The notes: generated from the sequence alone by a model not told the origin. 64,000 bases of DNA from Bryoerythrophyllum caledonicum (GCA_963971425.1 OZ020518.1:9341989-9405988); one strand, 5' to 3'; counted from the first letter of the stretch, positions 24,418 through 36,732 are shown. Translations and numbers: made by a program.

Positions 24418-25215
24418 CTTGCATCCATTCCAAACTCCCCACAGCTCCGAATGTCCCAACAGCATCCCATCATACTTGGAGTCTAGAGTTCCTATCAACG
24501 CTGGACGAACACCCCGTTGCCGCTTGCGGATGCCCCATTCGACGTCCAAGAATCCGTCGTAGCCCATTTCTTGTAGGCGGTTCTTCAGTAGGCTGACTTC
24601 GTCCGGGTCTTTAGGGATGTCCAGCGTAACCCTCATTAAGAGCGGAAGCACAACGGCCAGCGCTTTGTCTCATTTTCTTCTTCCGTCCCTGTTTGTCTTC
24701 TTTTTCAAGGCCATGGCGCGCCTCTTCATCTGCTCTTCCTAACTTCTCACTTCCACTCAACGTAACCCCTACACGCACTGTCCTCACCAAAGCTCTCCTT
24801 AACGGAAACACGTCGGTTCTAACTATCTACACTAACAAACTTCAATGGTCAGCAGTTAGGAGAAGGAGAGAGAGAGAGCGAAACGCGTGAAGAAGAAAAG
24901 AAAAAAAGAGGTTTTCCTTGCGTTGCGGCCTTTTGTAGTTGGCCGATAGACCGACCTTCCAGAAGCAGTACGGTTGATGGTGACAGCTCCATATGACAAA
25001 CTTCCCCGGAGTTCCGACAACTACTCCGGCCATATGTTTCGTAGTTTTAGGATTGATTAAGGATTTTGACTGGGTTCACCCATCTTTATTCCTACAAACC
25101 GAGTATAGGTTCTATTCAAGTTTGGACTATCGTACTAACTTAACTAATTTTTTTGTTTTTGCCGGATTTTTAGGTTAACTTCCGGAACCTTGTGGGAACG
25201 GATTCCCACACTTGT

Positions 25216-26520
25216 CCCGGTAAACCGATCACGCAAGCCCGGGTTCCTACTACAACCACACCCAATAAATCAAACCAAGAAGATACAAGACTCACATCAA
25301 GTTAGTACTAAGCAAATCATATGAGCAAGACAACCTTCCACGGGGATCGTCGGAACTCATCCACTACAAGGGTAGAAACCGCGGAATACTCCGGACTCAA
25401 GCTTAGCCCGGATCTCTCCCGGTGTACGAAGAGGGGTGGTATCACCCCTCCTCCCTACCAATCCAAACACTTCTCATTTAGGGAAGGCTATCATGAATAG
25501 CCGTGGGCTTCCCGGATCTCACTCCACCTATCTAACCTAGATATCCTACACCCTTGGGAAGTCTCTACTCACACTCAATCACATAACTGAAAACAAGTCA
25601 CAACCTTGTACACCTAGAAAAGACACACTAGGAAGGCTCAACTCTCTCCCGATCTATTCATACAAGCTCAACAAAGACTCTAGACACAAGCCATGAAGAC
25701 AAGACACGAGCCAATCAACAAAAAGAAGATATTTAACAGAAGGCTCTTTAAGTACACAAAGGCTACTAACTACCCTCCAAAACTTAATCCCCAAAAGGTA
25801 GAAATGGCATCTAGAGCGTGCACTAAAGTCAATAGCTACCCTCCAAACTAGATCCCCAAAAGGTGGAAATGGCATTTAGATAGTGCACTAAAATCAATAG
25901 CTATCTTCCAAAAGTAGATCCAGAAAAGGACAAAACGGCATCTAGATCTCAAAATCAAGGATAGCCTAGTCAATAGCAGATTACCGGTAGAGCGGTAAAT
26001 CGAAAGACTCCCGGTTTGGGACCGGTGAACCTTTTGCTAACAAAAGTAAGTAGCCGGAGAAACCACTCAAGTGGTAGTGACCGGGTGCGCAATGGGGCTC
26101 CATCAACATCACTACTCTTATTCTAGTATTTAAATCTAGCAAACTTAAACAACATCCCACCAACCGGTGGGATAAATCAACAATAACACATAATATATAA
26201 CAAAGGCTCAACCGGAAGACTCTTCCGGATGATCCATAGAGGGATTGTCACTACGGTTGGAAGTACCCACATGGTCAAGAAAATCCACCGGGAGGTCGGA
26301 TGTCTCAACCGGGAGGTCTACCGGTGGATTGGTAATATCTATCGGGAGGTCTACCGCTGGAGTAGGAATATCGACCGGAAGGTTGAATGTATTTATAGAT
26401 ACACGAGGAGTCTCCTTGATATCAATTAGTATAGCCACAGAGGACTCCACCAAGGACCAGGGTTGTCATACTGGACGGACGTCCGGTTCGCCCATCCGGT
26501 AGAGGTCTCGCTAGTCCTAT
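25216..26520. other. CCGG-rich remnant right of element C/D
   Basis: The continuation, across the C/D insertion, of the sequence at 9489-9804. It includes a perfect 8-bp-stem hairpin at 25431-25450 (GAGGGGTG/CACCCCTC) and a tandem repeat. At 26453-26208 (minus) an 81-codon frame is rich in PVDLP/PVDIP repeats (NLPVDIPTPAVDLPIDITNP), like the proline-rich tails of the gag-like elements. I take this as the worn remains of another family member. Confidence 0.4.
25769..25965 (+). repeat. 65-bp tandem repeat, three units
   Basis: Units begin near 25769, 25836 and 25901 with 'CTA(C/T)C(C/T)TCCAAA', each followed by 'ccaaaaggt(a/g)gaaatggcat' and 'gtgcactaaa'. Identity falls from the first to the third unit. 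Confidence 0.75.
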
Positions 26521-27098
26521 ACAGTCAACTTAGAGTTGACTTACCATCAAGGTAAAAAACACGCAACGTGGCGGCCACGTTGGCACCACAGCGCTGCCAC
26601 GCAAGATAGGGACGTGTTTAAGTAGGGGCGAGGACTAAAGGGAAGAGGGAGGCAGTACGGCGACGTCCCCGCTCCTACCAACGCATGGGTGGAGATGTCC
26701 CAGCCCTACCCATGAAGGGGCGGGGATGTTCAACCGTTGATGGAACAGATTATAGTGTTTAAAGTTACCGTATATTGGTAGTGGAATTTGGAGGGTGTAC
26801 TACTTTAACTATCAATAAAGTCTTGCAAGAATTTTTTCACTTTGAATTAGAGCGGTTCACATGTGCACTAGGTTGATAGCTTTGCATTGACACATTAAAT
26901 GTGAAGAAAATATTTATACCCAATTATTGGTGATTGAAAAAATGCAAATCTCAGACTGAAAATTTAAAAATTGGATGTATACAAAATTGATTAAATGAGG
27001 TGTATGGCAATTGCCAAGTACACATACTCTTCTACAAAAATGTTGTACTGTCTACTTAACCACCACATGCAAAACTAATGCAATTAATTAACAAAAAA
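26521..27098. other. intergenic, nothing recognised
   Basis: A GC-rich first part (to about 26750, with GGCGGCCACGTTGG and two inverted 'ccctaccc' words) passes into AT-rich sequence downstream of the kinase-like gene. No gene or RNA is seen. Confidence 0.35.
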
Positions 27099-28075
27099 CT
27101 ATTGTCGGTAACAACATAGAGGCATAGTCCAGCCGCGGGAGGGTTTCATTAATGTGTCTATAACATCTGGCATAGAAGACCGTTCACTCACATCTTTCTG
27201 TAGGCCTTCCAATTGTAGCTTCAGGTGTATATATTGCTTCGTATTTTTGGTGGTGAAATACTGTGTGTCCCATTTTTCTTGCTAAATACGAGAAAAAATC
27301 CAACCCACCGCAAATGCATCTGCTGCCTTGGAGTAGAGGTGTAACCGTTGCATGACTTCTAGCGAGTTGATGGAGCCCTGCTCCTCAAAAACATAGAACA
27401 GTTCTGGTGCTACAAACCGTCGCCGCTCTCTTTCCTCTCGAAACTACTCCATGAATCGATAACCATACCTTGATGGCTCATTCTCCACAACCCAACTAGA
27501 AAGTCCCCAATCGCAAATTCCTATCTACACTGCATCGGGTTTCCACTCATTAAGTGGAGCAAAACATTTGATGGAGAGATGTCATTGTGTATATAATTCG
27601 CGTCGTGGCATTTCTCCACAATAAGAAGCAACGATAGCGTGACGTTCAGTCGATTTTTGCGGTAAGTTTTTACCCACCAAAGCTCTTCGATCGACAACCC
27701 GGTATTTGGATGCATCTGAATCTGTTCAAACGGCAATGATTTGTCCACTTTCGAATCATATTTGGACCAAAAAGAAGCCAGAGATCCCCCATTCCACGAG
27801 AGCGTATACCCTTCCATAGTTTTCGGGTAGATGTACGTAAGTCTAATGATCCCTGGATGCACCACCGGACACCCTCCAGCCTCGTTGATAATATCTTGGC
27901 GCTTCTCCCTCTCGTTGGTGTTGGTCAGAGTCTTTCCGGCGAAGTAAATCCAACTTGGAATGTTTTCCAATTTTGTTATCATCACCTTCCGTACAGCCCC
28001 ATAGCCACCCACCGCTTTCTGTCCTGGCATTGGAATCACTTTAGCGCAATTTTCAAGCCACTTGAAAATGATAAT
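27099..28075 (-). CDS. protein kinase-like gene, damaged or recoded
   Basis: On the minus strand the sequence shows, in order, a glycine-rich loop (GGYGAVRKV), an AGKTL lysine motif, a long lobe with an HPGIIRL block, a catalytic loop HNDISPSNVLL (27600-27560; HND in place of HRD), a CDWGLSS activation motif in the DFG position (about 27510), VAPELFYV in the APE position (about 27405), and AADAFAVGW. It ends near 27099 with SRGWTM. An intron acceptor-like TTTTCAAG lies near 28070, so this is probably the last exon. Between the catalytic loop and CDWG the frame changes once (about 27550), and UAG codons stand in frame at 27525, 27444 and 27282. It is either a recent pseudogene or a gene read with a different code. 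The substrate is unknown; DWG for DFG and HND for HRD leave activity open. Confidence 0.6.
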
Positions 28076-28199
28076 ATGACAGTGTGCATGAGTAACAAGG
28101 TCATGTATAAGAATATGCGTTGATGTGTGTATGTGATTGTATGGTTCATGATTTATGTGGGTGGATGTGTTGAGTAATTGTATTGCTGGTCGCATGCTT

Positions 28200-28724
28200 G
28201 TGAGGTCGGGTTTAAGTCGGTTGGTTGAATAGGTGATTCTATTGTGTTAAGCACAAAAAATTGGTAAGGACAGAAGGAAAAAACGTTAAAATTGGAGTTA
28301 TGAACAAGAAGATAAGTGGAACAAAGTTCTGGAGTCTTAAAAGGTGTTATGTCTGCTGTCGACTGCTGTGGAGGTCGTATCTTGGTCTAAATCTGGTCAT
28401 GAATGGTCTAGTCAAGTTAACAAGGATGTGTTGAACCCTTTTAAGCCAAAAACATTGAAAACAAAGCCATAAGGCAAAAATTATGTATGTTCAAAGTCTG
28501 GGCATGGAGCAAGGCAGAGTTCATTCATAAAAACACTTGTGATAACCAAATTTCACTTAGCCACATCATAAACCACTATACCCTAGCATGTGATGTGTAT
28601 GAATGGTCTGGATTGTGAGTTGTACAAGGGGCTGAAACCCTGGAGTAGGGTCTTGTGTTCAAGATAAGCTTCCGACTAGGGAGGGGTTTATTTGGCTCAC
28701 ATGTGGCCTGGAGGTCATTTAGCG
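28200..28724. other. intergenic between kinase-like gene and tandem repeat
   Basis: Upstream of the kinase-like gene as read on the minus strand. No feature recognised. Confidence 0.3.
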
Positions 28725-29930
28725 TTAGCGTCCATGCCATCAAGATGTCAGTTTGGGTAAGGTTTCCACTTTATGCGTTGAGTCGTGATGCGCGTATGAG
28801 ACATAATTGGCAGGTTTAGATTCTGCTTGGTTCTTGTACAACGCGGAAGCGCTGCCGACTTTGCTCCAGCTATGGTGTTTATGAACAAGGGGCACTAGTC
28901 TTGGATAAATCAGGGACTTCATTTACATGTATTTGTTAACCTTGGGCCATGGCTATTGCTACTTGAAATTACAGCGGTGGAAACATGTACTGTTTTGGTT
29001 TTTTGTGATGATTTTGTCTCGCATTTTTTCAAACTAGTAGAATTCATATGCGACTTCACTACCTATTGCACTACTTGTTTCATAGCAGGTTCTACATGCG
29101 CTGAGGAGAGAGGGAAAGGATGAGGGTTAGCGTCCATGCGATCAAGCAGCTAGTTTGGGTACAAACTCCACTTTATGAGTTGGTTGTGATGCGCATATGA
29201 TGTAGGATTTAGAGGTTTAGATTCTGCATCGTTCTGGTACAGTGCAAAAGTGCTCCCCAATTTAAACCACCTATGGTGTTCATGAACACCGTGAACTAGT
29301 CTAGAATAAATATGGGACTTAATGCACATGTACTCGTTAACCTAGGGCCATGGCTATTGCTACTCGTAATTACAGGACCTGGAAACACCTATAGTATTTT
29401 TTTTTAATGATTTTGTCTTGCATTTGTTACAAACTAGTGGGATTCATATGCGGCTACACTAACTACTGCACTCCTTGTTTCATACCAGGTTCTACACAAA
29501 CTGAGGAGAGAGGGAAACGATCAGCATTAGCGTCCATGCGATCAAGCAACCAGTTTGGGTACAAACTCCACCTTACGCATTGGTTGTGATGCGTGTATAA
29601 TGTATGATGTAGGATTTAGAGGTTTAGGTTCTATGTGGTTCTGGTACAACGCGGAAGCGCTGCCCAATTTAAACCACCTATGGTTTTCATGAACACCGGG
29701 CACTAGTCTTGAATAAATAAGGGACTTAATGCACATGTATTCGTTAACCGAAGGCCATGGCTACTGCTACTTGAAATTACAGAACCTGGAAACACCTACA
29801 GTGTTTTTTTTAACGATTTTGTCTTGCATTTGTTACAAACTAGTGAGATTCATATGCGGCTTTACTAACTACTGCACTCCTTGTTTCATACTAAGTTCTT
29901 CTCAAACGGAGGAGAGAAGGAAACAATTAT
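28725..29930 (+). repeat. 400-bp tandem repeat, three units
   Basis: Units start at 28725, 29127 and 29527 with TTAGCGTCCATGC and share 'agtttgggta', 'atgaacac', 'cactagtct', 'ccatggctattgctac' and 'attttgtctt(g/c)cat'. Units 2 and 3 are more alike than unit 1. The sub-frame ILSCICYKLVGFICGYTNYCTPC recurs in each, so the unit may once have held an exon, but I recognise no family. Confidence 0.8.
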
Positions 29931-30225
29931 GCCTTCCAGGAATTGTTCTTGAAGCTGCTAAGCATGGCCCGGTCACCTAATTACACTCGACCCTGAAGAA
30001 GTTGAGGGTGTGGTCTTGATACTACATAATACTATACCCTAAACCATTACAGCAATATGTTACTATACTATTAGACACTCTAGAATGGTGCAATGTAATA
30101 TATTGGAGTGTATTTAACTATCTATTAGTTCAAATGATTTGTAAGGCTGCATTTTTTATTACATAGATTGCTATGTTGCACATTCTAAGCTAAGCTTGAA
30201 GGTGTGTTCAAGAGCCCTAGTAATT

Positions 30226-31782
30226 ATGGGGAAGCAAGAAAGGAAGGCCCCGAAGGGGTCCAACAAGAGTGATGTATCACAAAGGAGATATGAAGTGGTC
30301 GCGGCAAGGGAAGAAAGCAAAACCGACGAGGAGGCACCAGAAAAGGAGGCTACACTGGAAGACATAGATTTGAAGATGGGAGTAGCGCTAAGAGGACTGC
30401 CGCCCAATGCCTATACATATGAGGCGTTCAGGGACATATTTGTGTTGAACGCGAATGGCCTAAATCCCCATAGACATGGAGAAAAGCACGACGTTACTGA
30501 GGCAAACCTTGTGGAGATGTTTGGTCAAAAGCGCCAAGGGAAGTCCGGGTATTCCTTCAAGTATGTAAAGGACCCTAGGATTAGGGCGGCCATTGAGAAG
30601 TACTACTGTGTATGTTATTAGAAGCCATGTAGTCCTACCGCTAAACTCATAGGTAGGGATTTTGCTATCGCCATCGTAGCGGACGTGGTAAAAAGCATTC
30701 AAGTTGACTAGGTCGGGTGCTACCACCAACTACAACCAGCGCAGTGCTTGGCAGAAGAAAATGGTCAAGTTGGTAAATGCAAAGGTAAGGGCTTCTACAT
30801 AGTGTTCCAATTTTGTGCCATGCCGTAGTGTTGGACTTCACGTTGATTTAGCATAAGTTGTTAACAATGTGTTCTTGCCAGCAGGCTCGCATTACTGGCA
30901 AGTCATTTGCTGAGGTGATGTGCGAAGAGGAGATTGGGAGATATCTTAAAGGACCATTTCCAGGAAAATTGGAGCAAGGTGAGTCGACACGCAAGATCTT
31001 TGATGTGAAGTCGTCCTAGAGTTCTTCTTGAATAACGCAGAAGAGGGGCGAGGTACAACACGTTAGCGAACTAGTAATGTTGGAGATCAAGGCTACCAAA
31101 AGGGAGCTCGAAAGCGTCAAGGAAGAACAGGCCGACAACATGCAGCACATGTTTACCGAGGGTCAACTTGTGGACACCATGGAGGTGACATGGGACAACT
31201 TGAAGAAGCGGCTCAAGGTATGCAATGACGAAGTTGAGGTTTGACCTACGTATGAAGAGTGTGTTTTACGGTGATATGCTTAAGGAGGCATCTTTGAAGC
31301 ACGGTTCTTTGAAGGTTGATTACGAGATGAAGAGAGACTTGCTTGCGAGGTTGGTACTGAGGAGCGATAACTTGGAAAGACAAGCAGCAGATCTTGTCAT
31401 ACAAATTCAAATGCTCAATTACGGATCGGCCAGCTTTGCTGTGTTTCCTCATCCCATGGTGTATGGAGAGGATACTGAGGGAAAGGGATATAGGACGGTT
31501 TCGTACAGGACTTGTGCTGTATGTGAACTCCCGTTTCCGCACTATGATGTGTTGCTCTGTAGTTTCCACCACGTGTATTATCCGTAGTGTGCGAGAATGT
31601 GGTTTAAGGATAATTTCAAGTGTGCTACCAATGACTGCGGAGTGGTCCATCCTTCCTGGTATACAAGTCACGGGTTCGGGGAGTTGCTGGTTGAGCTCCA
31701 AGAGCGGGCTCAATATCTAGACCTTGACGCCAGTAGAGCGTTGGCAATATCCGCGAGGACAATGGCTACAAAGACAACATAA
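30226..31782 (+). CDS. coiled-coil protein with C-terminal zinc-binding domain
   Basis: A four-exon plus-strand model: 30226-30784, about 30892-30978, 31041-31217 and about 31258-31782, with GT-AG borders (GTAAGG, GTGAGT and GTATGC donors). The N-terminus is charged (MGKQERKAPKGSNKSDVSQ). Exon 3 is a coiled coil (KATKRELESVKEEQADNMQ). Exon 4 has CAVCELPFPHYDVLLC followed by FHHVYYP, CARMWFK, FKCATNDCG and VHPSWYTSHGFGELL, a Cys/His cluster of RING or treble-clef type. The reading frame shifts once near 30600. UAG or UAA codons stand in frame at 30650, 30677, 30689 and 31585. I recognise no named family. It lies upstream of the SUVR-type gene in the same orientation. Confidence 0.55.
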
Positions 31783-33238
31783 CCTGAAATTGATTAGTGC
31801 CTAATCCACGTGTGTGTGCTCTCTATGATCTACTAGGAGAGTTGTATTTAATAGTGCACCTCATTGTTTATAATATATTAGAATGTCTATATTTGTAAAC
31901 TTTAGCCATTGTCAAAATGTCAAAATGGATAGGATAGTTTGTGGTTTTATCACGTTTGTAGTGCAGTGGGGAGTAAATTAGTTGTTCATGCTACGTAGTA
32001 CATGTATCTCTGAGTTCGAGTACAATATTGTGTTTAGGTATAGTACAATATAGTTTGTGATACATGTATTATTTATAGTATGTTATGGTATACATAAAAC
32101 ATAGTGTAAGTCATATGTGCTCGTATATTTGGTTGAGGGATACTGTGAAGTATTAGAGAAGATGCCCTAGGAGTCCTAAATACTGTGTGACAATATAGTG
32201 TGGCATGTATGACAGTATAGTGAATACTGTGTGACAGTATAGTGCCTATTGTCTGAGATGTCGTGCATTGTGTCCAAGTAGTAGTGCATAGTATCTTGGT
32301 ACAAGTTGCATATTCTGAGATGTTGAGGCTTAATATGTAAGTAGTAGTAAATACTACTAAGATGTTGTACACTGTGTTTGAGTAGCACTGCGTACTATCT
32401 GAGTAGTACTACATAGTGTCTGAGTAGTACTGCACAATGTGTGAGTAGTACTGCACAATATCCGAGTAGTAGTGCATAGTATCTAAGTAGTACTATATAC
32501 TATTTGAGTATGACTCTAGAGTCTCCGATGTTGTGCATTGTGTCTCAGTAGTAGTTCTTGTACATACTCTGACTTGTTGTGTTTAATGTGTAAGTAGTAG
32601 TAATTACTTCTGAGATGTTGTGCACAGTGTTTGAGTAGTAGTGCATAGTGTCTGAGTAGTAGTGCACAATGTCCGAGTAGTAGTGCATAGTGTCCGAGCA
32701 GTAGTACTATGTACTGTTTGAGTAGGACTTCATAGTCTCGGACGAGTTGTTTATAGCGTCTTAGTAGTAGTTTGTAGTGCTTGAGATGTCTGTCTTTTTT
32801 ATGTGCAGTGTATAGTCAATGTGTATTGTGGTATGATGTGTTACATTAATGGTACATTGTAATACTTTGTAGTGACTCTAGTGTTTGAGTAGGACTGTAG
32901 AGTCTTAGATGTTGTGCATAGTGTCTCTGACTCTCAGTAGCAGTGCGTAGTGCTTGAGATGTCTGCCATTTTTATGTGTACTTTACAGTCAACTTTGATT
33001 TTGGTATGATGTGTTATATTAAATGCAACTTTGTAGTATTGTCTATGTTATCTGATTTACCTTGTGTAGGCTGCTATTTTGCGTCTTCAAGTGTCACAAT
33101 ATGATATGGAAACGACATATATTATTATACTATGTAGCACTACGCAGAATAGTAGAATGAACACAATTAATCTTAGTTGATTTTGATCTTCCAGGTCCTT
33201 CGTAGCGATTCTTGAGCCCAAAGTCTACTACTACGGAC
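31783..33238. other. AT-rich spacer between the zinc-binding and SUVR-type genes
   Basis: Probable 3' and 5' flanks of the two genes, with strings of GTATA/AGTACTA words and a minisatellite at 32380-32960. Intron 2 of the SUVR-type gene (34940-35240) has the same character, so these are local low-complexity expansions. No further gene is seen. Confidence 0.4.
32380..32960 (+). repeat. 21-22-bp degenerate minisatellite
   Basis: Many copies of GAGTAGTAGTGCATAGTGTCT and variants (GAGTAGTACTGCACAATGTGT and others), in two blocks separated by unrelated sequence. Confidence 0.7.
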
Positions 33239-36200
33239 ATGTCTAGCATGGGGCAGACTAGCGCGGCAAAGGTCTCTTCTACCCCCATTGTTTTGTCGCC
33301 TTCCCTCAGTGGTAAAGGTAGGGTGGATGGTGGGCCATACGATTTCCATAAATTGAGGAGGTATGTTGAATAGTGTAAGGGGAAGGGTAAAAATGATCGT
33401 GTAGTCATAAGTCCCAGAAAGCAGTCCATAGAGGCAGGCATGGTCACTTCGTATGGACCAAATGCGGAAGAGTTGGCAACTCCTGCTGTTTTAAGCACAC
33501 CAACTCGAACGGTGCTTGGATCAAGAAAGGGGGATGGTACAGGAACTCCAAGGAGAGCGTCGCTTGCAAGCACATCACCAAGTGCATAACCAAAAGTGCT
33601 AAAGAGACTATCACCGGAGGATCAAGTTCAGATTACAAAGAAGGTGAGCATATTACAAGGCTAGAATGAGCCCTTTGCAGGGAAGGATAAGGCGACCCGT
33701 TTAGCCGATTCACTAGCGCTGGATAAGATGCAGCTATCTTTGGAGAATCCAAATCCCAGCTTTGTGGATCATGCTTCACCGTCGAAGAACAGGGTGGATT
33801 CTTTGCCGAAGTCCAACAACGCCGAAGATTCTTCGCCAAAGTCCATCGAGGTTGTGAGACCTACGCCAAAGTCCACCACTAGCGTCAAACCCTCAGAGAA
33901 GTGTAGCAAGGGTGAGCGACATGTGCCAAACTCAGTAAACGTGGGTCATTGCCTCTTGATAAGACATTGCCAGATAAGACAAGTGCACTTAATGTTGATG
34001 TCTTCCATGATTAGAATTAAACATTCTAAGTTTCGGGTCTACATAAATACATAAGAATATTATCCTGTATTATTGTTTGTGACAAGTTAGGAGTCATGCT
34101 TATGGATTTTCCATAAGTACATGGTATTCGGAGGAGCCGATATTTAATAATTGTCTATCTTGGAGCAGTTAATGAAACTGAAGGTGAATCCGATGAGCGA
34201 GATGGGGAGGACTTTGTGATGACGGAGGCGGCATTACGGGCGGAGTGTAATCAAGGGATCGCTGAGCTAAGGACAAAAAAAGTTCATAAAGCCATTAGAG
34301 GCAAGGAAATATGTTTTAATGTGGCGGAGGCTAATATTGTTGCGCCGGATGCTAGCGTTGTTGCCAAGGCTAACGTTGTTGCTGATGCTACAGTTGTTGG
34401 TGACAAAGACTGTAGAGCCCTGACAAGGGCTAAAGGAAAGGAGAAGGTGAAGACTTGCCATGATGGACATACCGAGGACATCGTTTTGGCTAGTTCTGTA
34501 AAAAAAGAGCTCGGTTAAGAGGAGGAAAGTTGACCCTCCAGATACTGCGGATGCCGGAGCCTGTGAAGGTGGTGAGCCAAGGGCTGCAAAGGTAAAGAGA
34601 ACCTGTAGAAAGTAGCTTTATTCTTCGCGTTTTGAATCTGAGATTGGTACTTACTCCGGCTCGTGGGCATTTTCCCTAGCGTAGCTTGCTTGTTGAGGTT
34701 CTACCGTCGATGATAGTAGTGTATATACATGAGGGAAAGAAGGGTGTGTGTCAATTATCTGTTCTGGAAAGATAACTAATGAAGACCGATTCACTGGAAA
34801 AGATGTTTGTATATTTTTCTCAGGTATTACTAATATTGGCCTTTTTATTCTCCTCGCATTTCAAGTCCTTCTAAGTATTGCTTCCAACCATTGTGAGATT
34901 AATCAAGACTCATTTGTACTACCCTATTTTCATTACAGCGTCAAAATATATTGGAGGTTAGTACATCATACTATTGTTACGCAAACAATAGTATACCGCG
35001 GCGACCTCGGGTATACTGCAGTACATGCAATATACTACAATACATATCTTTGTATAGGAATATAGAGAAGTACACATCGGTATATGGAAGTATATTTTGT
35101 AGACCGAAGTATATTCAGTCTTGGAAAGTATATTGCATAGTCAATTGTAGTATATAACAGTGTAATGTATCGTAAATGTGTATACCGTAGTATACTATGA
35201 GCTATTGTAGTAGATTGTTTCCTGTATAAAATGTTACTCTAGAACTGACATGGGAATCGGATTACCGTAGAATATTTTGGTCTAGAGTACTACGGGGCAC
35301 ATGGGTATTTTTCGCCTTGTTTCCTAGGAACCTACATATGTGTCTCGTATCATTGTTGTTGATAACCAACACTTCCGGTACAAGGGATATTATATATAAG
35401 TGGTTGTATAATACCCGACATTTTCTTTCTCATGCAGGGCGTTGAACTCTTACGAAAGTCTTCGGACTTATCGAATGGTGTTGAACAGATCCCCATAGAC
35501 GTGGTTGTCAAAGAAGACCCATATCAGGGACCGGATGAGTTTCAGTACATCGTAGAGAACTCACTTGATGGACTTGTTTGTGTAGGGATGGCCTACTTCA
35601 TGAACATTACATTGAAATGGTAAGATGGTAAAGGGATTTAATATTTGCCTCCTCTTCCATCAATTCCTTATTCATGATGCATCCCGATGTTATATTTTGA
35701 TTAATAAATTAGTGATAATTTATTGCAGGCCTTGATGGAGACTTTCCCACTTGATGAGGATATGTATGAATTCCGTGATAGTGACAATTGTTCTAATCGT
35801 ATGCGAGGCCGATGTATTGGCCACGTATCGCAAACCTTCATAAAAGAATGTGGGCCTTCATGTTATTGCGATTCCAATTATTCTAATCGTGTGGTGGAGA
35901 AGGGAATGACGCGGAAACTCCAGGTGCGTTAAAAGTTACTTGGTTCATCTATGGACATCCTTCTTCCCTTTGCTCTCCTTTGCCCAATACACATACTATT
36001 TAAGGGAGGGCTAAATACAAGCTCGGGCATGTGGTGACAACCTGGTTGCAGGTATTCTGGGTCGGCACTAATAAAGAGTGGGGCATTAGAACCTTGGAAG
36101 ATTTACCAATAGGTGTCTTATCTTTGAATTTGTGGGAGAGGTGTTATTTAGCCACGAGTTGGATAACCGTAGAGGCGTGGATGGCAAGTATGAATTGAAC

Positions 36201-36732
36201 TTGGATGTAGATTGGAAGTTGGAAGATGGATAACGCAATGAGGAGTGTCTGTCAATTGATGCCACCAATCAAGGAAATGTCTCCATGTTTCTTAATCACA
36301 GGTTAGGTAAACATGAAATTAACATTGCGCATAATGTTTGTCCAAAGTTTATTTCTATACAAGCAAATGTAATGTTCATTTATTTGCATTCGGTTGTTTT
36401 TGTGCCCAGGTGTTACAATGCAAACCAGTTGCAGATTCCAGTAATAATTGAAACGCATTTCAGAGGCTATTATCACGTACTACTCTATATTTACTCATTG
36501 AGATGTTTATTTTTTTGAAACAACAAAATTTGTTATGGAAATTAAATACAACCACTGATCCAGGCGTTCTTTGAAGCAGGTGGCATTCTTTAGTAACCAG
36601 TACATAGCAGCGGGTGACGAACTCACATGGGACTATGGGATTGATTTTGAAGACACAACAAACCAAGTTTCCAGTTTTTTGTGCAAGTGTGGAAGCAGGC
36701 TATGCCGTGATCCTAGGAGTCGTCAACATTAG
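33239..36732 (+). CDS. SUVR-type SET-domain histone lysine methyltransferase gene
   Basis: Seven exons fit GT-AG borders: 33239-33911, 34169-34591, 35438-35619, 35729-35923, 36052-36301, 36410-36476 and 36580-36732. The N-terminal half is low complexity (repeated SPKS and ANVVA motifs). Exon 4 carries a pre-SET/AWS Cys cluster (GRCIGHVSQTFIKEC, then CYCD and NRVVEKG). Exons 5-7 form the SET domain: EWGIRTLEDLPIG, FEFVGEV, LSIDATNQGNVSMFLNHR, CYNANQLQIPVIIE, VAFFSNQYIAAGDELTWDY, and post-SET CKCGSRLCRD. The order and wording follow plant SUVR1/2/4 proteins, nuclear enzymes of the H3K9 family. Odd points: frame slips in an A7 run (34500-34506) and near 36113, in-frame UAG/UAA at 33371, 33587, 33662 and 36231, and an imperfect phase between exons 3 and 4. 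Coding-like sequence continues past the 36730 UAG. Confidence 0.75.

Larger units (their letters stand above)
9810..25210 (-). mobile_element. gag-like CCGG-rich element C/D, interrupted by element B
   Basis: On the minus strand the element starts at 25210 with TGTGGGAATCCGTTCCCACA and ends at 9810 (TGCAAGTCGTAGG as read on plus). CTTGT lies at 9805-9809 and 25211-25215, a 5-bp target duplication. The N-terminal part (about 24820-24423) holds MGYDGFLDVEWG. The rest lies at 14608-11100: FHPEKPKRLVSKWACTFLEA, a coiled-coil part with FPVDTVNR near 13530-13700, and a proline-rich tail at 11666-11148. A 1.2-kb CCGG-rich 3' region follows (11050-9810). About 5.6 kb belongs to this element; the rest is element B with its copia guest. 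A further foreign piece lies at about 11690-13315. The coding part is broken in several places. Confidence 0.65.

Noticed and set aside
26245-26502. Plus-strand frame over the PVDLP repeat
   Set aside because: The minus frame has the proline-rich repeat typical of the gag-like tails; the plus frame is its complement.
32380-32960. CRISPR array
   Set aside because: Units are adjacent and degenerate with no spacers, and the genome is eukaryotic.
33130-33573. 147-codon minus-strand frame
   Set aside because: It is the shadow of exon 1 of the SUVR-type gene, whose plus-strand model is supported by splice sites.
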